Origin: Listeria goaensis
GTDB taxonomy: Bacteria > Bacillota > Bacilli > Lactobacillales > Listeriaceae
Assembly: GCF_900186125.1 (NCBI RefSeq)
Contig: NZ_FYBQ01000013.1
Span: forward strand, 1-59,989
DNA length: 59,989 bases
Direction of reading: 5' to 3'
Position numbers and translations under genes: made by a program. Under the pieces are notes generated by a model. That model did no database searches and was not told the DNA's origin. It saw nothing but the letters and a program-made list of their open reading frames with translations. Of this stretch, positions 35,925-43,155 are shown piece by piece. The number at the start of each line of letters is the position of its first letter. The first letter of the stretch is position 1.

Positions 35925-36943
35925 TAAAGTCAGTTTTATGTGTGGGTGCAACGTTTCCCGGGGCAAATAGTTTATCTTTGTTTCACGGTTTTCGTGCGCT
36001 TGGTTTCCAAGTGATGACGGTTGCGACGGATATTCCGTTTTATAAATATTCGCTTGCCGAACGTGCATATATGCGTCTAGCTGGAAAACCATATCCACAT
36101 AAATATCAGCAATTTAATGATGAAATTATCCGAATTTTAAAATCGCAAACGCCACAAATCTTGTTCGTTGTAAAAGGATTGTGGGTTAGTGTGGAAACGA
36201 TTGAATACGCAAAAAAACTTGGTGTAAAAACGATTCACTTCCATCCGGATTTTTTATTCGATGACCGGTACCATACTTCAAAAGTGTTAAATGATGCGAT
36301 TACTGCGTATGATGTGGCTGTTACACCAAAAATGACGGAAGTTGCGAAGTATCGCCAGCATGGTTGTGCGCATGTTTTGCAAGTTCAATACGCATTTGAT
36401 CCAGCTATCCATCGCCCGGTGACACTAAGTGATGCGGATAAAAGTCGTTACGGGGCAGAATTTACTTTTGTTGGGCGCATGGAAGAGCAGCGCGCCTTCT
36501 GGTTAAATGAAATGGCTAAGCAAGATTACGATTTGAAAGTGTGGGGGACAAATTGGCAGAAAATCCCCTCTAATGCGGAGTTAAGGAACTATTGTACTTT
36601 TCAAGGCGTCTATACGGAAGATATGGCTAAAGTATTTGGCGCAAGCGGTGTGGCGCTTGGTTTTTTAACACATTTATCAAGTGAACAACATACGGCTCGG
36701 ACATTTGAAATTCCAGCTTGTCGTGGCTTTTTGCTAACGGAACGAACGGAAGAACAGCAAGCCTTATTTAAAGAAGGAATAGAAGCTGATTTTTTTTCAG
36801 ATACAGAGGAACTGCTAGAAAAAGTCGTGTTTTATCATGCTAAGCCAGAACTAAGGGAATCAATTCGGCAAAAAGGATATGAAAAGGTGCTGCAGCTCGA
36901 CGCCACTTATGCGCGCCGTATACAGGAAATCTTAGCTTTTTAA
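35921..36943 (+). CDS. CgeB-like glycosyltransferase
   Basis: This is a 340-residue protein similar to CgeB/spore-maturation-type glycosyltransferases. The N-terminal half (VLCVGATFPGANSLSLFHGFRALG) and the C-terminal block HTARTFEIPACRGFLLTERT with the conserved R, E and C are the family pattern. It ends the polysaccharide run; the next feature is the rplK promoter. With the hydrolase and DUF6270 gene it forms a trio that may modify the glycan rather than build its backbone (inference from order). Confidence 0.8.
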   Translation: MIKSVLCVGATFPGANSLSLFHGFRALGFQVMTVATDIPFYKYSLAERAYMRLAGKPYPHKYQQFNDEIIRILKSQTPQILFVVKGLWVSVETIEYAKKLGVKTIHFHPDFLFDDRYHTSKVLNDAITAYDVAVTPKMTEVAKYRQHGCAHVLQVQYAFDPAIHRPVTLSDADKSRYGAEFTFVGRMEEQRAFWLNEMAKQDYDLKVWGTNWQKIPSNAELRNYCTFQGVYTEDMAKVFGASGVALGFLTHLSSEQHTARTFEIPACRGFLLTERTEEQQALFKEGIEADFFSDTEELLEKVVFYHAKPELRESIRQKGYEKVLQLDATYARRIQEILAF

Positions 36944-36958
36944 CAAAAGAAAATGGTC

Positions 36959-36987
36959 TTGCAATTGTGTTTTTAAAGTGGTATTAT
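36959..36987 (+). promoter_or_regulatory. rplK-rplA promoter
   Basis: TTGCAA (36959-36964) and TATTAT (36982-36987) have a 17-bp spacer. The leader carries GGGGA/TCCCC arms (37024-37041). The ribosomal genes are thus re-initiated independently of the island. Confidence 0.75.
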
Positions 36988-37076
36988 GTATAAGTACGTT
37001 TTTGCGTATGTTTCACGTGGGAGGGGAAATCTTAATCCCCATTTAACCACAGCACGGACTTAAGGAGGTATGTCTC

Positions 37077-37502
37077 GTGGCTAAAAAAGTTATTAAAGAA
37101 GTTAAACTTCAAATTCCAGCAGGGAAAGCAAATCCTGCACCTCCAGTTGGACCTGCACTAGGTCAAGCTGGTGTTAATATCATGGGATTCTGTAAAGAGT
37201 TTAACGCTCGTACAGCCGATCAAGCTGGTCTTATCATTCCTGTTGTAATCAGTGTATTTGAAGACCGTTCGTTTACGTTCATCACGAAAACTCCACCAGC
37301 TGCAGTGTTGCTTAAAAAAGCTGCTAAAGTGGAAAAAGGTTCTGGTGAGCCTAACCGTAACAAAGTTGCAACTGTAACTCGTGCTCAAGTACAAGAAATT
37401 GCTGAGCTTAAAATGCCTGACCTAAATGCTGCAAACGTTGAGTCTGCAATGCGTATGGTTGAAGGTACAGCTCGTTCTATGGGATTCGTAGTAGAAGACT
37501 AA
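37077..37502 (+). CDS. rplK: Ribosomal protein L11
   Basis: L11 forms the stalk base of the 50S subunit with the GTPase-associated 23S region and is needed for RelA activation. The 141 residues are standard: the N-terminal domain ([22 protein letters not shown], split here as the proline-rich hinge with GQAGVNIMG) and the C-terminal rRNA-binding domain. The start is a GTG at 37077 after TAAGGAGGT. It precedes rplA by 35 nt. Confidence 0.97.
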   Translation: MAKKVIKEVKLQIPAGKANPAPPVGPALGQAGVNIMGFCKEFNARTADQAGLIIPVVISVFEDRSFTFITKTPPAAVLLKKAAKVEKGSGEPNRNKVATVTRAQVQEIAELKMPDLNAANVESAMRMVEGTARSMGFVVED

Positions 37503-37537
37503 GAAAAAAGCAATTTGAACAATAAGGAGGAAAAGAA

Positions 37538-38227
37538 ATGGCTAAGAAAGGTAAAAAGTATCAAGATGCTTTGAAAAAAGTAGATACAACAAAAGCGTAT
37601 TCTGTTGAAGAAGCAGTAGCGCTTGCTAAAGAAATTGATTTCGCCGGTTTCGATGCAACTGTTGAAGTAGCATTTCGTCTTGGCGTAGACCCTAAAAAAG
37701 CGGACCAACAAATCCGTGGTGCCGTAGTATTACCAAACGGTACTGGTAAAACACAACGCGTTTTAGTTTTCGCTAAAGGAGAAAAAGCAAAAGAAGCTGA
37801 AGCTGCTGGCGCTGACTTCGTTGGAGATGCTGAATTTGTTGAAAAAATCAACCAAGGTTGGTTTGACTTTGATGTTATCGTAGCTACACCTGATATGATG
37901 GGGGAAGTTGGTAAATTAGGTCGTGTCTTAGGACCAAAAGGCTTAATGCCAAACCCTAAAACGGGTACAGTTACTATGGACGTAACAAAAGCTGTTAATG
38001 AAATTAAAGCTGGTAAAGTGGAATACCGTGTTGATAAAGCTGGTAACATTCACACTGCTATTGGTAAAGTTTCGTTTGACACTGATAAATTAATTGAAAA
38101 CTTCCGTACTGTAAATGATGTATTACAAAAAGCGAAACCAGCTGCTGCCAAAGGTACTTACGTGAAAAACTTAAGCGTAACAACTACTTTTGGACCTGGT
38201 ATCCAAGTTGATCCATCTTCTTTATAA
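37538..38227 (+). CDS. rplA: Ribosomal protein L1
   Basis: L1 forms the mobile L1 stalk that guides exit-site tRNA and can repress its own mRNA. The 229 residues match the family, with [18 protein letters not shown] as the hallmark RNA-binding motif. AAGGAGGAAAAG precedes the ATG. A separate promoter and leader follow, so rplJ-rplL can be controlled apart. The 162-codon open frame on the opposite strand is a shadow of its codon use. Confidence 0.97.
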   Translation: MAKKGKKYQDALKKVDTTKAYSVEEAVALAKEIDFAGFDATVEVAFRLGVDPKKADQQIRGAVVLPNGTGKTQRVLVFAKGEKAKEAEAAGADFVGDAEFVEKINQGWFDFDVIVATPDMMGEVGKLGRVLGPKGLMPNPKTGTVTMDVTKAVNEIKAGKVEYRVDKAGNIHTAIGKVSFDTDKLIENFRTVNDVLQKAKPAAAKGTYVKNLSVTTTFGPGIQVDPSSL

Positions 38228-38234
38228 AACGTAC

Positions 38235-38263
38235 TTGACGACCTAACGAATCTTTGATAAGAT
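38235..38263 (+). promoter_or_regulatory. rplJ-rplL promoter
   Basis: TTGACG (38235-38240) and TAAGAT (38258-38263) have a 17-bp spacer, just after rplA. Confidence 0.75.
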
Positions 38264-38269
38264 ATGATA

Positions 38270-38406
38270 GGCTTAAAAAGTGAATATCCTTACCGTAGAC
38301 AGCAGGTACGCATTTGCGTTTAAATATGCCCGCCGAGGATTTTAGATGAACAGGACATTTTTGTCTTGTGATTTAACCCTTGCTGTTACGGTGGCAAGGG
38401 TTTTAT
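38270..38406 (+). promoter_or_regulatory. L10 leader with attenuator
   Basis: The region between rplA and rplJ matches the L10(L12)4-binding leader of Firmicutes: paired ATATCCT and AGGAT elements (about 38282-38342) and then a terminator with arms AACCCTTGC (38375-38383) and GCAAGGGTT (38394-38402) followed by TTATT. Excess L10-L12 complex binds the RNA and reduces rplJL expression. The terminator is clear; the folded leader was judged by eye. Confidence 0.8.
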
Positions 38407-38450
38407 TATGTAGCCATTTTGGCGTTTAGACTATGGACGGAGGTGTAAAA

Positions 38451-38951
38451 ATGAGTAAAATTTTAGAAGCTAAACAAAGTGCAGTTGATGAAATTTCAGC
38501 TAAACTTGCAGATAGCGTATCTACAGTTATCGTGGACTATCGTGGACTAAATGTATCTGAGATTACTGAATTACGTAAGCAATTACGTGAAGCAGGCGTA
38601 GAATTTAAAGTATACAAAAACACATTAGTACGTCGTGCAGTAGAAGCTAAAGGTTTTGAAGGACTTCAAGAAGTGCTTACTGGACCAAACGCTATTGCTT
38701 TCAGTAACGAAGACGTTGTTCTTCCAGCTAAAATTTTGAATGACTTCGCGAAAGATCACGAAGCGCTTGAAATTAAAGCAGGTATCATTGAAGGGAATGT
38801 TTCTTCTCTTGATGAAATCAAAGCTCTTGCAACACTTCCATCTCGCGAAGGTTTGCTATCTATGCTTTGCAACGTATTACAAGCTCCTGTTCGCAACCTT
38901 GCTCTTGCTACAAAAGCAGTTGCGGATCAAAAAGCTGAACAAGAAGCTTAA
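38451..38951 (+). CDS. rplJ: Ribosomal protein L10
   Basis: L10 anchors L7/L12 dimers on the stalk. The ATG at 38451 after GGAGGTGT gives 166 residues; a frame open to 38433 adds six residues without a ribosome site. The N-terminal half ([21 protein letters not shown]) binds rRNA, and the C-terminal helix carries L12 dimers. It is controlled by the leader upstream and followed by rplL. Confidence 0.97.
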   Translation: MSKILEAKQSAVDEISAKLADSVSTVIVDYRGLNVSEITELRKQLREAGVEFKVYKNTLVRRAVEAKGFEGLQEVLTGPNAIAFSNEDVVLPAKILNDFAKDHEALEIKAGIIEGNVSSLDEIKALATLPSREGLLSMLCNVLQAPVRNLALATKAVADQKAEQEA

Positions 38952-39005
38952 TTACCGGGTGTTAGCCCAATAAAAAAATTAAAACAATAATGGAGGAATT
39001 TTAAA

Positions 39006-39374
39006 ATGGCTTTAAACATTGAAGAAATCATTGCTTCTGTAAAAGAAGCGTCTGTATTAGAACTTAACGATTTAGTAAAAGCAATCGAAGAAGAATTTGG
39101 CGTAACTGCTGCTGCTCCTGTAGCTGTAGCTGCTGCTGGTGCTGCTGGTGGCGCTGCTGAACAAACTGAATTCACAGTTGAATTAGCATCTGCTGGCGAT
39201 TCTAAAATCAAGGTTATCAAAGTGGTTCGTGAAATCACTGGTCTTGGCTTAAAAGAAGCGAAAGAATTAGTTGATAACGCTCCTAAAGCAATCAAAGAAG
39301 GCGCTTCTAAAGAAGAAGCTGAAGAAATCAAAGCGAAACTTGAAGAAGTTGGCGCTGGCGTAGAATTCAAATAA
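39006..39374 (+). CDS. rplL: Ribosomal protein L7/L12
   Basis: This acidic stalk protein recruits translational GTPases. The 122 residues show the N-terminal dimer domain, an Ala-rich hinge (about 36-53, [18 protein letters not shown]) and the C-terminal factor-binding domain ([17 protein letters not shown]). The ribosome site is TGGAGGA. A terminator follows; rpoB is not next, since accessory genes fill the rest of the window. Confidence 0.97.
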   Translation: MALNIEEIIASVKEASVLELNDLVKAIEEEFGVTAAAPVAVAAAGAAGGAAEQTEFTVELASAGDSKIKVIKVVREITGLGLKEAKELVDNAPKAIKEGASKEEAEEIKAKLEEVGAGVEFK

Positions 39375-39381
39375 TTAATCG

Positions 39382-39414
39382 AAAGAGGCTGATTTGATTA
39401 TCGGCCTCTTTTTT
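39382..39414 (+). terminator. Terminator after rplL
   Basis: AAAGAGGC (39382-39389) pairs with GCCTCTTT (39404-39411), with extra ATC/GAT pairing and a T run. Confidence 0.85.
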
Positions 39415-39444
39415 AGCTTGTTTTTAGGAATAAGCTTTTTTTAA

Positions 39445-39474
39445 TTGTATTTTGTAAGTAAGCCGTGCTACTAT
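39445..39474 (+). promoter_or_regulatory. Probable BlaI-M56 promoter
   Basis: TTGTAT (39445-39450) and TACTAT (39469-39474) have an 18-bp spacer. I see no clean BlaI-type TACA-NN-TGTA dyad over it. Confidence 0.5.
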
Positions 39475-39506
39475 TGAAAAGTAGAAAGTTTTTTGGAGGG
39501 CTATGT

Positions 39507-39887
39507 ATGCATAAAAGTGTGTCTAAATCTGAGCTAGAGGTCATGAAGGTAGTATGGAGTTTTGGTCGAGCAGTTCAGTATGCTGATGTTGCCGAAAAAC
39601 TGGGAGAGCAAGGTTTTGAATGGAAGAAAAATACCATTTTAACCTTTCTAGCACGATTAGTGGAGAAAAAAATAGTCGGTGTGAAAAAAGTCGGTAGAAA
39701 AAATGAATATTATGCACTTATGAGTGAGGAAGAATATTTAGGGAATCAAACGGAAGCGTTTTTAGAAAATGTTTATGAAGGCGACGTAAGAGGTTTAATT
39801 ACGAATCTCGTCCAAAAGGATTTAATTTCGCCAGACGAAATCGATAATTTACAACAATTTTGGAAAAGGAAAAAATCAGACGAATGA
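39507..39887 (+). CDS. BlaI/MecI-family repressor
   Basis: This is a 126-residue winged-helix repressor (SKSELEVMKVVW opening; FLARLVEKKIVGVKKVGRKNEYY wing), cut by a partner M56 protease in the Bla/Mec systems. The ATG at 39507 follows TTGGAGGG. It overlaps the M56 gene by 4 nt (ATGA), the classic pair layout. L. monocytogenes has a similar pair after rplL. No beta-lactamase is nearby, so the regulated genes are elsewhere or are this operon itself. Confidence 0.9.
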   Translation: MHKSVSKSELEVMKVVWSFGRAVQYADVAEKLGEQGFEWKKNTILTFLARLVEKKIVGVKKVGRKNEYYALMSEEEYLGNQTEAFLENVYEGDVRGLITNLVQKDLISPDEIDNLQQFWKRKKSDE

Positions 39888-41815
39888 GTGAATTACTTAA
39901 AATAATTTTGTCCATGTCAATAACATCAATCGTTTTAATACCTCTGGTTTGGCTTTTTAAAAAAGTATTCGGCCAATTTTTAACTAAAAGAAAGAGCTAT
40001 TACGTTTGGCTCGTTGTGTTTTTCTTTTTGGTAGTGCCGTTTGCTTTTTTCTTTGTGCAAAAAAGTAGCGACTTTTTGTGGGCGACGCCTGGTGAGTTTG
40101 ACGGGCTGACGTCCATGGTGATTGGGGAAGATGGTATTACGGTGGGGCGCGACACAAAAACAATAGTCATCCGTTTTATTTTGAATTATCTATGGGTGGC
40201 TTGGCTTATTGTTGCAGTCATCTTTTTAGTTTACCGGATTGCCTCTTATCGGAATTTTAAGAAATATGTTATGTCGGGTGCGCGTTTTCTTGATGATCCG
40301 GAGAAACTTGATATTCTTTCGGAAGCGATGGAGGAAGTTCAGATTACAACGCCGGTTGAAGTAGTGGTGAATCCAATTATTTCGTCGCCTATTTTTTTCG
40401 GGATTCGTCGGGGAACAATTGTGCTGCCGGGGACCTCGTTTTCTGACAAAGAGTTGTGGCATATATTTTTGCATGAATTGATTCATTGTAAGCGTCGGGA
40501 TATGCTTTTTGTGTGGATTACGCAAGTTTTCACTTGTTTGTATTGGTTTAATCCTTTGATGTACTTTATGAATAAGCAAATGGAGCGGGACCGGGAGCTG
40601 GCCTGTGATGAGGGTGTTTTGGCTTGTTTGGCTGAGGATGAATATTTAGCCTACGGGGACACTTTGCTTCGATCGGTTGTCAAATCGGGAAAGTATAAGG
40701 AATCTTATGCGGCGGTTTCTTTGCACGAAAATGCGAAGACGCTTAAAGAACGACTTATTTCGATTGCGGCGTACAAAAAAGAGCGCGCTAGTTGGCTAGC
40801 ATTTCTTTGCTTGGTTGGCACATTGTGCGTTGTTGGTTTGCTCGCTGATACTTTTCAGGCGAAGGTTTTTGCTTACGCGAAGGATAGTGGCATTGAAATC
40901 ACGCGTAAAGATACTTCTGAAAAGGGCACGTTTTCTGCGATTGATTTGCAAGAGGCCGAGCAAAATGTCACGATTAAGAGCGGGGACGAGGAGTCTTTTG
41001 ATGTGAGGGATTATGATGACGAGGCAGAATTAGTTGTGAAAAATGGCACATTAACTTATAAAAAGCCGAATCCTGAAACGCATGCGGATATTGAAATTAC
41101 TTTAAAAAAAGATAAGGTTTATAATGGGATTCACGTTAAAACTTCTGGAAATACTGTGAAAATTTCGGATGTTCAGGCAAAAAAGATTAACGTTGAGGGG
41201 GCTGGCCTGTTAAATGAGTTTGATAATGTAAAAGCGGACACTCTTTTAGCGACAACTGATTCTGCAAACGTGAAGATAATGGGGGGACAGATCAAGGAGA
41301 CTGTGCGCGTCCAGAGTAATCGTTCTTTTGTTCAAATTGGGAAATCACATGTAGGAAATCTTGACTTGTCGACTTTTTCAAACGCTGAATTAAATGAAAC
41401 GGATATTACAGGTAAGTTTGCCATTAGTGGTGGAACCTTACTAGATGTTCAGAATGTAACGGCGAATGAGCTTGAGTTGACTACTAAGAGCGGCGGGAAA
41501 ATGGGATTCCGAAATATGGTAGTTGAGAATGCGGCAAAAATAACGAATAATGAAAGTGCGCTCTTGGATTTTAATGGTGTCTTAAACGGGGATACTGTCA
41601 TCTCTGTTGTGAGCCCTTTTGATACGAAAATTACGATTCAAGGAAGTATAAATGATTATGCGATAAAAGCTCAGGCGAGTCAGGCGGATACGTTTATTTT
41701 GAACGGCAGTCCGGTGAGCTATCCTTTTGAAAGCAATTTGGCGGCGCGAAATAAGATGCAAATCACGAATGATTCGAGCATTAGCAATCAATTTAAGTTG
41801 TTTTTTGCGAAATAA
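39884..41815 (+). CDS. BlaR1-like M56 membrane metalloprotease with beta-repeat sensor
   Basis: This is a 643-residue sensor protease. Four membrane helices (about 4-23, 37-58, 90-118, 305-325) enclose the M56 zinc site HELIH (H197, E198, H201). Outside the membrane, BlaR1 has a penicillin-binding domain; here residues about 335-643 are instead a repetitive beta-strand region (ITRKDTSEKGTFSAIDLQEA onward, INVEGAGLLNEFDNVKAD) resembling DUF4097-like beta-solenoids, with no SxxK/KTG set. So it likely senses something other than a beta-lactam. It is translationally coupled to the repressor gene. Confidence 0.85.
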   Translation: MSELLKIILSMSITSIVLIPLVWLFKKVFGQFLTKRKSYYVWLVVFFFLVVPFAFFFVQKSSDFLWATPGEFDGLTSMVIGEDGITVGRDTKTIVIRFILNYLWVAWLIVAVIFLVYRIASYRNFKKYVMSGARFLDDPEKLDILSEAMEEVQITTPVEVVVNPIISSPIFFGIRRGTIVLPGTSFSDKELWHIFLHELIHCKRRDMLFVWITQVFTCLYWFNPLMYFMNKQMERDRELACDEGVLACLAEDEYLAYGDTLLRSVVKSGKYKESYAAVSLHENAKTLKERLISIAAYKKERASWLAFLCLVGTLCVVGLLADTFQAKVFAYAKDSGIEITRKDTSEKGTFSAIDLQEAEQNVTIKSGDEESFDVRDYDDEAELVVKNGTLTYKKPNPETHADIEITLKKDKVYNGIHVKTSGNTVKISDVQAKKINVEGAGLLNEFDNVKADTLLATTDSANVKIMGGQIKETVRVQSNRSFVQIGKSHVGNLDLSTFSNAELNETDITGKFAISGGTLLDVQNVTANELELTTKSGGKMGFRNMVVENAAKITNNESALLDFNGVLNGDTVISVVSPFDTKITIQGSINDYAIKAQASQADTFILNGSPVSYPFESNLAARNKMQITNDSSISNQFKLFFAK

Positions 41816-41819
41816 GTTT

Positions 41820-41856
41820 TCCACCTAGCAAATTTGTTAGGTGGATTTTTCTTTTT
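41820..41856 (+). terminator. Terminator after the M56 gene
   Basis: TCCACCTA (41820-41827) pairs with TAGGTGGA (41838-41845), then TTTTTCTTTTT. Confidence 0.88.
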
Positions 41857-41861
41857 GGGTA

Positions 41862-41890
41862 TTGACAAATTAAACTACGGATTGTAGAAT
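41862..41890 (+). promoter_or_regulatory. Promoter of the DUF1266 gene
   Basis: Consensus TTGACA (41862-41867) and TAGAAT (41885-41890) have a 17-bp spacer. Confidence 0.8.
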
Positions 41891-41926
41891 TATAAATGTT
41901 CATAAAATCAAAAGAGGGTGTGCAGA

Positions 41927-42592
41927 ATGGGATTATTTAGTAGAAAAGCAATAGTTGTTCCAGAAGAGTATGTAACTTTCAACAAATTCTCAGCAGACAA
42001 GGAAAAATTATTATGCGTAGGAGGCGCGACTACGGAGTGTAAGCACAAGGTGGAAACGAAATTAAGTGGTTGCAACAAAGATTTAAAGCTGTACTATCCA
42101 AAAAATCAAGCTGCGAAAATAATCAAATATTGGTTACCGATGTTTGAGATTTATGATGGTCATTCAGCGATGAGTCTCATTTCTAACTGGATTGAGAAAA
42201 ATAACTATGTGAACACGGTTTCGGATAAGACAACTTTAGCTGTAAAAAAGGATATAAATCGAGCGGCGCAAAAGTTTAATTTCGATGCGACTTCGCTACT
42301 TCAATCCGCTGATAAAGTTAAAATATACGGAGCTTTTGATTTAGAGCGTCTTGGCTATATTGTGCGTGTTTGTTTTTCGGTAGGGTTTTTAACGGAAGAT
42401 CAAGCATGGAACTGTCTGGAGCAATTATGGGAAGATGCGACGGAACATTTTGAAAATTGGGATGATTATATGGTGAGTTTTCTAAATGGGCAAGAAGAAC
42501 TTGATACAAACTGGTATAGCGATACAATTGTATCATATGTTGAATTAAAACAGAATCAAGCAAGTTTAATAAATCGCTACAAACTAACATAA
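41927..42592 (+). CDS. DUF1266 domain protein
   Basis: This is a 221-residue soluble protein of unknown function. The middle and end fit DUF1266 (AFDLERLGYIVRVCFSVGFLTEDQAW, then FENWDDYMVSFLNGQ), a family seen with stress or contact-dependent toxin-immunity settings in other bacteria, though nothing here proves such a role. The ATG at 41927 follows AAGAGGG; three earlier codons are possible. It is co-oriented with the lipoprotein gene 15 nt downstream. Confidence 0.75.
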   Translation: MGLFSRKAIVVPEEYVTFNKFSADKEKLLCVGGATTECKHKVETKLSGCNKDLKLYYPKNQAAKIIKYWLPMFEIYDGHSAMSLISNWIEKNNYVNTVSDKTTLAVKKDINRAAQKFNFDATSLLQSADKVKIYGAFDLERLGYIVRVCFSVGFLTEDQAWNCLEQLWEDATEHFENWDDYMVSFLNGQEELDTNWYSDTIVSYVELKQNQASLINRYKLT

Positions 42593-42607
42593 AAGAGGAG
42601 AACAAAC

Positions 42608-43090
42608 ATGAAGAAAATTTTAAGCTTTTTAACAGTATTATTAGTAGCTCTGGCGCTATCCGCTTGTGGTAGTGGAGATAAAAAAGCAAATTTGGAGAAA
42701 GATACATATGTTGCTGAAGTTAGTGGAGCCAATCTAGAGGCGACATTTACTCATGATGGAGATAAGTTGAAGAAAGTCGAACAAACAATGGAATATCCGC
42801 TTAGCTATTTCGGCCTTGCTGAAGGTGAGAAACTAGATGATGCAACGAAAAAAGAGTATGAAGAGAAAGCGAAAGAGCAGTATAAAGAATATGAAGACGG
42901 AAAAGGTACTTCTTTAAAAGCAACATTTACGGATGAGGCACTTAAACTTGAAATGTCTATTGACTTAGATAAAGTTGATGCAGATAAAGTAGGCGCATTA
43001 CTCGGTGGAACAACTAATCCGAAAAATGTGAGTTATAAAGATACAGTTGAACAATTTGAAGCGCAAGGTTTTAAGAAAAAGGACGCGTAA
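42608..43090 (+). CDS. DUF1307 (YehR-like) lipoprotein
   Basis: This is a 160-residue exported lipoprotein with a lipobox LALSAC and the lipid-bearing Cys at 20. The mature part matches the YehR/DUF1307 family: a beta-rich start (YVAEVSGANLEATFTHDGDKL) and charged helices (ATKKEYEEKAKEQYKEY). Function is unknown. The ribosome site AAGAGGAG is strong. A bidirectional terminator follows. Confidence 0.85.
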   Translation: MKKILSFLTVLLVALALSACGSGDKKANLEKDTYVAEVSGANLEATFTHDGDKLKKVEQTMEYPLSYFGLAEGEKLDDATKKEYEEKAKEQYKEYEDGKGTSLKATFTDEALKLEMSIDLDKVDADKVGALLGGTTNPKNVSYKDTVEQFEAQGFKKKDA

Positions 43091-43123
43091 ATATCGCTCG
43101 TTTTGTATGAATAGATAAGTTTT

Positions 43124-43155
43124 AAGCCCGAAAGAGTAGATCTTTCGGGCTTTCT
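43124..43155. terminator. Bidirectional terminator between convergent genes
   Basis: A perfect 12-bp stem AAGCCCGAAAGA/TCTTTCGGGCTT (43124-43135 with 43141-43152) has a 5-nt loop. T-rich tails lie on both strands. It serves the DUF1307 gene and the minus-strand AraC-GH39 gene. Confidence 0.9.

Noticed and set aside
37561-38049. 162-codon antisense frame opposite rplA
   Set aside because: Mirror of strong codon bias in rplA; no ribosome site, and its translation is low in complexity.
39445-39506. BlaI operator dyad before the BlaI-like gene
   Set aside because: No TACA-NN-TGTA-type dyad is evident over the promoter; only scattered GTA/TAC half-sites.
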